A stretch of DNA of 64,000 nt from SHAN690 sp041391765 (lineage in GTDB: Bacteria; Bacteroidota; Bacteroidia; Flavobacteriales_G; Salibacteraceae). Below, one piece after another: positions 16,645 to 23,973 of this stretch (the first letter of the stretch is position 1; every line of letters starts with the position of its first letter). Under the pieces are notes generated by a model that searched no databases, was not told the origin of the DNA, and worked only from the letters and a program-made list of their open reading frames with translations. The position numbers and the translations under genes are program-made. The stretch lies in assembly GCA_041391765.1 (NCBI GenBank), contig JAWKNJ010000016.1, positions 62,001-126,000 on the forward strand, in the 5' to 3' direction.

Positions 16645-18500
16645 ACCATCTCGTGCTCCATACCAGCCTGCAGGGCGTTGTTGATGCATTAATGGCGGAT
16701 CCTCATCCAAAGGTTTTTGTAACTAGCGAGGAAATTGGAAAGTCAATCAAAGAGCAAGCGGGAATTGATTATTTGGTGTTGACGGCAATTCCTGGAAATG
16801 AAGTTTCCAGACTATTGCTGAACTCAATATTAGAAATTCCATATGGCGTCAAGGATGAGTTCGGGGCGAACCTCATTGACAAATTAAGTCCGTACCATGG
16901 TTTCCATCCGTGGTATTTAATCAAGCATAAGCTTGTTCACGATGGCATTGCTGTGTTTCAAGAGTATAAGTTGGTTGAATTATGCTTAGAACATTTGGGT
17001 AGTGAAGCATCGTTGATTGTTCACTCAACACACTTGTCAGACTTTGAGCGAGAAAATGTGAGGGTTTCTAATAATACCGCTCAATCAGACAAGCGATTTA
17101 GCCTAGGTGGAAAAGTTAAATACGGGTTGATCTTTCTACTGCGTGCCTGTATGGGTGTATTCGCTAAGGCTCCAAGGCAGAAACACGTTTTTCTAAACGG
17201 AACCACGAATCCTCAACCAATATATGAGCTCAGCGGGCAAGGAATAAATAGAATGGGCGATTTCTACTTTGGCTACTTGCAAGATGAAATTGGGAAGGAT
17301 AAGGCCTATCATAATTTGATGGTATTAAAAAACTATGGAGCTAGTGTGCAACCGAATTTTTCAAAATGGGTCAAGCCGTTATCTAATATTCGCTTTTATT
17401 CTTACTTCGAAAGTTCCTTAGTAGGATATCTGATTATCAATCCTCTAAGTTTAATTCAAGCCTTTCGGAGACAAAAAGAATTGCATAAATGGCTTAGCGT
17501 GAGAATCACACAATCCATTGGCTATGAAAAAGCACTTCTCAAGCAAATTCGAAACCAACTGAGCCATATCAGTCTGGCTGGTATTAGATACGAGGCAGCC
17601 TTGAGGCTGCTAAAAAGGATGAGTCCCAAAACAGTAGGCTGTGATGATGAGTGGATTCATAGTAAGTATCCAATAATTGCGGCAGCTAAAAAACTGGGTA
17701 TTCCCACTTACGGCTTACAACATGGAGGGATAAGTGCGATGAATGCCAATTACAGTTTTACGGAACAAGATCTTCCATATGATCCCTTTCCAGATCTTAC
17801 CATGATTTGGGGAGAGCACACATTCACACGTCTTTGTCGAGAATCATCATATCCGAAGCATAGGGTAAAGATGGTAGGCCAAGTGAGAACGGATGTTATT
17901 CCTGTTCTCAAAGCCATGCCACGTGAAAAGTTAATATCAGGCATTACCGATGATCGAAAGGTTATACTGTTTCTGAGTCAACCTATTTATCATTTGCCAG
18001 AGATCAGGCAAAAAATGTTCAGAGATGTATTCCAACTTCAAAAGGATCTTTCAGATTACTCCGTAATAGTGAAGCCACATCCAAATGAGAGCAAGGATGT
18101 TGAAATGATTAAATCGATTGCAAGAGAAGTCGGGGTTGAAGCTGATATGAGATTTGATGACCTATATGGATTGTTGGCAGGCTGTGATGCGGCCATTACA
18201 TTTTACAGCACTGCAGGAGCAGAGGCGGTATATTTTGACAAGGAACTGATTGTTTTGGATTACAATAAGGTTGATAGCGCTAGATATGTTGCGGAAGGAG
18301 TAGGGCACCCGTGTGCCACTTATGATGAGCTTAAGTCGACTGTTTCAGGATTGTTTTCTGGAAAGCTGCCAAACCTGAGCTCCAATCGAGCTGAGTATCG
18401 TTCAAAAAGATTGGTGGCGATTGATGGTCGAACAAGATTCAGAATCATTGACGCCATCGAAGAGCTGGGCAACCGAACTAGACATAGCCATACTCACTAA
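16641..18500 (+). CDS. GT-B-type surface-carbohydrate glycosyltransferase-like protein
   Basis: 619 aa, TTG start overlapping the flippase stop. The C-terminal half resembles capsule and polyol-phosphate GT-B transferases: GIPTYGLQHGGI, MIWGEHTFTRLC, VKMVGQVRTDVI, VILFLSQPIYHLPE, VIVKPHPNES and ITFYSTAGAEAVYFDKELIV. An HP motif followed by a Ser/Thr-containing loop is also seen in several bacterial sialyltransferase families, so it may be the transferase that uses the CMP-sugar acid. The N-terminal 200 residues are not recognisable. Its 3' end overlaps the convergent sulfotransferase gene by 23 bases. Confidence 0.68.
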   Translation: MNHLVLHTSLQGVVDALMADPHPKVFVTSEEIGKSIKEQAGIDYLVLTAIPGNEVSRLLLNSILEIPYGVKDEFGANLIDKLSPYHGFHPWYLIKHKLVHDGIAVFQEYKLVELCLEHLGSEASLIVHSTHLSDFERENVRVSNNTAQSDKRFSLGGKVKYGLIFLLRACMGVFAKAPRQKHVFLNGTTNPQPIYELSGQGINRMGDFYFGYLQDEIGKDKAYHNLMVLKNYGASVQPNFSKWVKPLSNIRFYSYFESSLVGYLIINPLSLIQAFRRQKELHKWLSVRITQSIGYEKALLKQIRNQLSHISLAGIRYEAALRLLKRMSPKTVGCDDEWIHSKYPIIAAAKKLGIPTYGLQHGGISAMNANYSFTEQDLPYDPFPDLTMIWGEHTFTRLCRESSYPKHRVKMVGQVRTDVIPVLKAMPREKLISGITDDRKVILFLSQPIYHLPEIRQKMFRDVFQLQKDLSDYSVIVKPHPNESKDVEMIKSIAREVGVEADMRFDDLYGLLAGCDAAITFYSTAGAEAVYFDKELIVLDYNKVDSARYVAEGVGHPCATYDELKSTVSGLFSGKLPNLSSNRAEYRSKRLVAIDGRTRFRIIDAIEELGNRTRHSHTH

Positions 18501-19428
18501 GAAGATCAGCTAATACTTCTTCGACTATTTTGATTTGCTCGGGGCTAAGGTCTTGTTTATATCGGCCTATGTTATGTCTGCTCATATCGAGACTCAGAAG
18601 AGATTTTTCGATTTGAAAGCCGATGAAATCAGATAAATAAGTCAAGGTTTCCGACCTTTTCTGAACTAGGTCTTCAAATTTGACCTCAACAAATTGACCA
18701 ATCTTCAATTCCTCTCGTTGTGATTTCCATCTTGACATCACGGAGACAAGCCAAAAAGCTGCATGCTTGATGTCAGATGGAGCCCATCGTTGCTGTATCA
18801 AGGAGGCTACAACATCTCGAGGGTCTCGAACCATGTGGATCAGCTTCGATTGTGGCATTAGATCAAGCAGGTCTGCCGCAAATAGAAATGAATGTGTATC
18901 GTCATCAATGAACCATTGATAGTCCATCTCACGTTGAATTGCTGAATAGCACTGTGAAAGGAAGGTCCCAATCGGGTTTCTTAGCTCTGATTTGGAATGC
19001 GGAGCGCTGAAATACATTTCATTGTTTCGAATTCCTCCTTCCGAACCCGGCCAACGTCCGAGGTATTTGAATTCAGTTAGCTTTTCAATTAGTTCATGGA
19101 CATAGTTGTCGTAACCGGGAATGCACTTGCTCAATTCCCAATCTGCGTAAGGGGTTGGTGTTAACTCAGAATCAACTTGTGAAATTTCCGATTTAGTCGA
19201 TAATGAAAGAAGAAATTTCTCTAATTCTTTGATCTTATAGTCAGACCAATATGGCGTCCAATAACTCGAGTAAGTATTGTAAAAATCTAGAACCCCGCGT
19301 GGATCCACAAAAAATCTAAGTTCAAAAGGGAGTGAGGCTATCTGACTATGCAAGCTCAACAGCTCTTTCAAAATATTTGTGCCAGAACGTCCTGACCCGG
19401 AAACGAATATGACCTTTGGTTGACTCAA
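18478..19428 (-). CDS. PAPS-dependent sulfotransferase
   Basis: 316 aa, TTG start. The 5'-phosphosulfate loop VSGSGRSGTNILKELL at about 9-24 and the 3'-phosphate motif LIHMVRDPRDVVASL in mid-protein are diagnostic for the sulfotransferase fold. PAPS is the sulfate donor; the acceptor is probably a sugar hydroxyl given the locus. It begins one base after the stop of the PIG-L deacetylase gene, so it is co-transcribed with the deacetylase-formyltransferase group, and it is convergent with the GT-B gene. No PAPS synthesis genes (cysDNC type) are in the window. Confidence 0.88.
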   Translation of the reverse strand: MSQPKVIFVSGSGRSGTNILKELLSLHSQIASLPFELRFFVDPRGVLDFYNTYSSYWTPYWSDYKIKELEKFLLSLSTKSEISQVDSELTPTPYADWELSKCIPGYDNYVHELIEKLTEFKYLGRWPGSEGGIRNNEMYFSAPHSKSELRNPIGTFLSQCYSAIQREMDYQWFIDDDTHSFLFAADLLDLMPQSKLIHMVRDPRDVVASLIQQRWAPSDIKHAAFWLVSVMSRWKSQREELKIGQFVEVKFEDLVQKRSETLTYLSDFIGFQIEKSLLSLDMSRHNIGRYKQDLSPEQIKIVEEVLADLLSEYGYV

Positions 19429-19429
19429 T

Positions 19430-20077
19430 CTAAATGATCAATCGAATTACTTCAAATGCTTCAGCGTACTCAACGCCTACTTGAAGACCCCTATAATTTG
19501 CAATGCCTCTTATGAGCTTATCTTTTGCATACAATCGCTTTGATTGAGACTTGTACTGCTCCATTGCAGCAACTTTAGCCGCGATGTCGTCTTCGTCTAA
19601 CTCTACAAAGCACTGAGAACTAAATTGGAAGTTGTTCCAAATGAATTCATAGCCAAGCAATGTTGTGTTTTTGAATGCACGCTTCGCTTCCATGCTGATA
19701 GTGCCGTGATCCTGATGAATATCATAGGAGGATGGGCAGAACACCAAATCAGGTTTAAATTGTTTGTTCAGGCGCACCATCTCTTCTAAAATTTCTTGTC
19801 GGGAGCTAGGGAAGTGCCGAACACGATAGTTTAGAATAATTAGGTTCTCTGAATTGATTCCAAGCTTTTGGGTAGCGGCTTTTACTTCATGTGAAAGGAC
19901 ATCCTTCGGAAAACCCTCAGGCACGGATTCTTCGCAGGTTGAAAAAGCTACGTAAATCACTTGTTTCCCAACAGATGTAAGCTTGTTGATGGTTCCGCCA
20001 CACCCTAGTTCCCCATCATCTGTATGTGGAGCAAGAACGAGAATGGTGTTGTATGCATCAAGGGCGTTAGTTTTCAT
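19430..20077 (-). CDS. PIG-L/LmbE-type N-deacetylase
   Basis: 215 aa from the ATG at 20077; an open frame continues upstream inside the formyltransferase gene but the conserved domain starts here. The zinc motif is LVLAPHTDDGELGCGG, a variant of the PHPDDE motif. DLVFCPSSYDIHQDH supplies the downstream Asp/His, and GYEFIWNN is also family-like. PIG-L enzymes remove N-acetyl groups from GlcNAc-like sugars. The start overlaps the formyltransferase stop by 11 bases. Deacetylation followed by N-formylation of the freed amine would be a simple two-step modification. Confidence 0.87.
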   Translation of the reverse strand: MKTNALDAYNTILVLAPHTDDGELGCGGTINKLTSVGKQVIYVAFSTCEESVPEGFPKDVLSHEVKAATQKLGINSENLIILNYRVRHFPSSRQEILEEMVRLNKQFKPDLVFCPSSYDIHQDHGTISMEAKRAFKNTTLLGYEFIWNNFQFSSQCFVELDEDDIAAKVAAMEQYKSQSKRLYAKDKLIRGIANYRGLQVGVEYAEAFEVIRLII

Positions 20078-21335
20078 ATTTGAAATCGTAGTGTCTTTGT
20101 ATTGTTTGCCTTGACAAAATTGGTTGATTTCTTTTCTGAAGCTCTTCGGACAGCGATAGAGCATCAGTCTTGGAATCTAAAACCAAGGGTATGAAGATAT
20201 CCTTTTGATATTCATCCTTCATCTGCTGCCCGGTTTGCCAAAGCGTATTTAGGTCAGAAAATTCTGAGATTGTGACTGAAGGAATTTCCAAAAGCCCATT
20301 GTGATGTCGAAAAGGTTGGTTTTCGGGGTAGGCGTTATTCCATTCCTCAACTATATAGATTGAGGATGAGATATGTTTAATTCCGAGATTCATCAAAACA
20401 TCGTGAACTGCGTAGCAGTATTCCAGATTCTGATTAAAGGCAATTGATTTATTGATGCCAATTTTTGAAACAACTTGTCTTATCAGTTTTCGCTCCTCAG
20501 GGTTTCCAATTGATTGGGTCCTCCAATTGTCAGGATGCTTTGGTAGTTGAAGCCAAGTGGTTTCGTTGTCCAACACCCAATAAACCGATGGGGTAGCATT
20601 GTCATAGAAGCCTGGAGTTTCGATATGCGCTGCAAACGGCTTAAAATCAAAGGCGCGTATAAAGCGTTCTCGTTTGTCCGAATCCCAAAACGAATTGAGT
20701 TGCCTTCCAAAGGGCTCACCTCTGGGATGATAGGTCGCATTGCTGGAATCTTGATCAATTAGTTTAAAGCTATTGTCTGCAAAACTCGGAAGTGTTTCCT
20801 CGAATAGTTCCGCACCGGCCTGGGTGATTTTTTTATAGAGGCTTTTGGCATTGTCGGTAAGTTCAATGTTCACCTTGGTTTGGGCTACAATCGGACCACT
20901 GTCCACACCAGAATCCATTTTATGGATAGTAATTCCTGAGAATGACTCGCCTTCAATTATTGCCCAAGGAATTGGGCGTGATCCACGATTCAGCGGCAGG
21001 TAAGCGGTGTGAAGATTATATATTCCATGCTTGGGTATCGCAAGCGTATTGGGTTTGAAAATTTCACCCCAAAAGCAACTGAAAATAAAGTCGAGATTCA
21101 AGCCACGCAATAGCTCAATTGCTTTCTCTGAATTTACACTCCATCCTTCATATACCGGAATACCATGCGATTGAGCTTCTAATGCAAGTGACTGATGGCC
21201 TAGTTTGTCCAGCCAGACTCTCATTCCGGGCTCATTGTCACGTGTAATGACTCCTAGTACCTCATGGCCACCGTTCAGCAATGAGTTTAGGATGTTAACA
21301 CTCAGGTTTTTACTTCCTATTACGAATGCTCTCAT
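20067..21335 (-). CDS. Sugar N-formyltransferase-like protein with an unassigned C-terminal domain
   Basis: 422 aa from the ATG at 21335 (ATGA overlap with the upstream glycosyltransferase stop). Residues 1-200 match the formyltetrahydrofolate-dependent transferase fold: MRAFVIGSKNLSVNILNSLL, then the catalytic region YNLHTAYLPLNRGSRPIPWA (Asn-x-His) and HKMDSGVDSGPIVAQ (Asp). Such enzymes N-formylate amino sugars or Met-tRNA; the locus favours a sugar. Residues about 210-422 are not the usual Fmt C-terminal domain. GLLEIPSVTISEF and the spacing of hydrophobic strands recall a polysaccharide-deacetylase barrel without visible catalytic residues. That part is tentative. Confidence 0.78.
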   Translation of the reverse strand: MRAFVIGSKNLSVNILNSLLNGGHEVLGVITRDNEPGMRVWLDKLGHQSLALEAQSHGIPVYEGWSVNSEKAIELLRGLNLDFIFSCFWGEIFKPNTLAIPKHGIYNLHTAYLPLNRGSRPIPWAIIEGESFSGITIHKMDSGVDSGPIVAQTKVNIELTDNAKSLYKKITQAGAELFEETLPSFADNSFKLIDQDSSNATYHPRGEPFGRQLNSFWDSDKRERFIRAFDFKPFAAHIETPGFYDNATPSVYWVLDNETTWLQLPKHPDNWRTQSIGNPEERKLIRQVVSKIGINKSIAFNQNLEYCYAVHDVLMNLGIKHISSSIYIVEEWNNAYPENQPFRHHNGLLEIPSVTISEFSDLNTLWQTGQQMKDEYQKDIFIPLVLDSKTDALSLSEELQKRNQPILSRQTIQRHYDFKYEN

Positions 21336-22636
21336 GGCCCAATGCACTGATCAAGTAGGTGGGCAAGCTTACGTGTTAGACCCTTCCTGCCAAAATTTTG
21401 AAACTGCGAGTTACCATTTGTGACCGGTTTACGATCATTCTTGAACAGCTCGAAATATTGGATTATCTGTTTTTTAATTGCCTCTTTATCCTGGTAGTCT
21501 ATCATTTTGTCCTTTCCACATTCATCAATCACTTGGGCTGCATTTCCATGCACGGGTCCTATGGAAAGTATGGGTCTGCGCGAAGCCAGATATTCAAATA
21601 TTTTTCCGGTAAGGATTACTGAATTCCCCGGACTGTTAGGGACGGGCAAAAGGAGCAAGTGACTAACCGCCATTTGGCTTATTGCTTCATGGTGTTTGAC
21701 AAAGTCTGAGATTCGAGTGTTTTCGGTCAGGTTATGCCGGTTCAGTTCTTCTAAAATGCTCGAGTGAACATTGCCAGTCAATCGAAGTTCGAATTGCTTT
21801 TTGAATTCAGGGTTATCAAGCAACTCTTCGAGTGCTTTCCATAGGGCTGCTGGGTTTTGATTAGGTTTTAGATTACCGATATACGAAAGAGTGAATTTGT
21901 CAGCATTGCCATCCGGGTTATTAATCCCTTGAAAGTCTTCATCATCATATCCATTCGGAATGGTCGCAATCTTCTTTGCTCTGGAACGAAACTCGTCCTC
22001 AAGTCCGAATGTTGTGGTAATGATGCAGGTTGCCCCATTTGCTACCAGATCTTCCAATTCCTGATCTTTTCTTATGCTTCGTTGAGTCCTGTCAAAATCA
22101 GAATAGTAGAAGACGTTTGTCCATGGATCTCTTAGGTCGGCAAACCAGGGAAGGCCAAACTCCTTTTTCAGTTGCATCCCCACGAGATGGGTGCTATGCG
22201 GTGGGCCAGATGTTATGATGGCGTCAATGGCCTGTTCGGATATCAATTTACGAGCTGCTTTGAGGCTGAAGCGGTTCCAACCGACCCGAGCATCCGGAAT
22301 GAAATAGTTTCCGCGGATGAATTTTGAAATACTAGTCAGGAGATTCTTTTTCCCCCGGATACTCCCCATGCCCACTTCCACAGTTTTTCCCTTTCGTCCT
22401 CTGAGAAGGTTGTAAAGACTAAATGGTTCAATGGTTCTGGTTCTGATTACGGTGATATTTGCAGGGATGTCTTTTTCCAAAGATGGATCGGTGTATGGGT
22501 AGCTACCATTTTTAACCGTGATCACAATCGGCTCCCAACCGAATTCAGGCATGTATTTGCAGAACTTGAGCCAACGCTGAACTCCTGGTCCTGAACCGGG
22601 AGGCCAGTAGTATGTAATGACTAGCGCGCGCTTCAC
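21332..22636 (-). CDS. Glycosyltransferase family 4-type protein
   Basis: 434 aa, GTG start forming a GTGA overlap with the upstream deacetylase gene. Typical GT4 features: N-terminal ITYYWPPGSGPGVQRWLKF, IITSGPPHSTHLVG, LRDPWTNVFYYSDFDR, GATCIITTTFGLEDEF, ATIPNGYDDEDF, TLSYIGNLKPNQNPAALWKA and the nucleotide-sugar site VILTGKIFEYLASRRPIL. It would add a sugar from a nucleotide donor to a lipid-linked or cell-surface acceptor on the cytoplasmic side. It is part of the minus-strand group with the polysaccharide deacetylase and formyltransferase. Confidence 0.9.
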   Translation of the reverse strand: MKRALVITYYWPPGSGPGVQRWLKFCKYMPEFGWEPIVITVKNGSYPYTDPSLEKDIPANITVIRTRTIEPFSLYNLLRGRKGKTVEVGMGSIRGKKNLLTSISKFIRGNYFIPDARVGWNRFSLKAARKLISEQAIDAIITSGPPHSTHLVGMQLKKEFGLPWFADLRDPWTNVFYYSDFDRTQRSIRKDQELEDLVANGATCIITTTFGLEDEFRSRAKKIATIPNGYDDEDFQGINNPDGNADKFTLSYIGNLKPNQNPAALWKALEELLDNPEFKKQFELRLTGNVHSSILEELNRHNLTENTRISDFVKHHEAISQMAVSHLLLLPVPNSPGNSVILTGKIFEYLASRRPILSIGPVHGNAAQVIDECGKDKMIDYQDKEAIKKQIIQYFELFKNDRKPVTNGNSQFQNFGRKGLTRKLAHLLDQCIGP

Positions 22637-23973
22637 CGTTCCTCGATGTTTGACGTTTCAGTTATGACATCAACAATGTGACTGCCATTGGTAAGAAGAG
22701 CACCTTCATTCGAGCCTAGCGCAAGAAGCTTGAGATAGACGCTTTTCCATCCACCGTACTTATAGGCGGAAAAGAATATATTGTGCCAAAGAATGCACAA
22801 CACTCCGTTGTTCTTTTTTACTTCCTCCAGGATTGGAGTAATGAAATTGATCGCCTCCGAAGGCTTTAGATTGAGATACTTTCTATGCTGTAGTGTTCGA
22901 TCCATTACTATTAGTGGAATCTCAATAACATGAGATGTCCTGTTGGAAGCGAAGTTGAAAAGGTAAAAAGGCGAACACGTGCTGCGCCTGAATCCAATGT
23001 GGTCGGCAAACCCTAGTGAAGCATCATATTTAATACCTGAAGATTCCAACACGGTTACGGTTTCAAACAAGTCGAACATCAAGAAATGAAACCTGTTTCC
23101 ACAGACAGCCTGACGATTGAGTGCTTTTATATCTTGGGTGAACTTTTCGCCATCTATCGAACTGCCATAGCTGCCGTGCACGCCAATCTCATGTCCCTCG
23201 CTATATAATTGGTCAATTGCCGTTTGGATTTCGGTACTTCTAATTGAATAGTCAGCGTTTTTTATGCCTTCAATGACTCCTTTTCGAGGTAAAAAGAAAA
23301 AGGTTGATCGCGCATTGTTGAGCCTTTCAATTTCTGAGATTTCACGAAAGTTAAACCATTCATCTTCCCCTAGAAATCGGCTCAGGATAAGTTTAGGTAT
23401 GTTATGAAGGCGACCTTGCTTAAACTCACTCACTGAGCCCTGAATCCATGCGCTTTTACATGTGTCAATGTCATGTGTAAGGGTCATTGCAAAGCTCTTT
23501 CCTGCCCATTTCTTACTTAATGCAACAACACCTTTTTTTGTCAATGCACTGCGTAGTATATCATAGTAGTAGTCAACAACAGGTAATTCCCTGATCCCTA
23601 ACTTTTCAATGATGCTCCCGGCAAATGTTACCCGGCCCAACGCATCCCTATTAGAACCAAATTTTTCATTCCAACCACTCAGAAAGAAAAAGGCACTGGC
23701 TACTATATCATAATTGATCTGGATGTAGCCTTCGAAATGTTCGGTTATAATGTCAAATTCCGTTGATGCAGAAAGAAGGGGAATGCTCTGTCCGTTCCAC
23801 TCCTTCCAAACAAAGGAATTGACGGTGATCTCCGAGTCGGATGCGAAAATGCTAGCGGATGAGTCATTGACGCGTATGAGGCCATCGGACTCTAAGCCAT
23901 AGCTAATCGGAATTCTTCCAGTGTTGTTGGTAAGAGCAAAATTTGATAGGAAATAGTCAAATATTTCAGGCAT
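22633..23973 (-). CDS. Polysaccharide deacetylase-family protein
   Basis: 446 aa from the ATG at 23973; a TTG at 23988 is also in frame. The NodB-type barrel is in the middle and C-terminal part: FAMTLTHDIDTCKS supplies the catalytic and metal-binding Asp pair, and EGHEIGVHGSYGSSID the zinc His motif. FFLPRKGVIE and VIEIPLIVMDRT are also typical. The N-terminal 120 residues form an extra domain common in Bacteroidota family members. It overlaps the YfhO-type gene by 8 bases and the glycosyltransferase by 4. Substrate is unknown; an acetylated glycan is likely. Confidence 0.83.
   Translation of the reverse strand: MPEIFDYFLSNFALTNNTGRIPISYGLESDGLIRVNDSSASIFASDSEITVNSFVWKEWNGQSIPLLSASTEFDIITEHFEGYIQINYDIVASAFFFLSGWNEKFGSNRDALGRVTFAGSIIEKLGIRELPVVDYYYDILRSALTKKGVVALSKKWAGKSFAMTLTHDIDTCKSAWIQGSVSEFKQGRLHNIPKLILSRFLGEDEWFNFREISEIERLNNARSTFFFLPRKGVIEGIKNADYSIRSTEIQTAIDQLYSEGHEIGVHGSYGSSIDGEKFTQDIKALNRQAVCGNRFHFLMFDLFETVTVLESSGIKYDASLGFADHIGFRRSTCSPFYLFNFASNRTSHVIEIPLIVMDRTLQHRKYLNLKPSEAINFITPILEEVKKNNGVLCILWHNIFFSAYKYGGWKSVYLKLLALGSNEGALLTNGSHIVDVITETSNIEER

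Noticed and set aside
20078..20164. N-terminal extension of the PIG-L deacetylase
   Set aside because: It lies inside the formyltransferase gene; the deacetylase fold starts right after the ATG at 20077.
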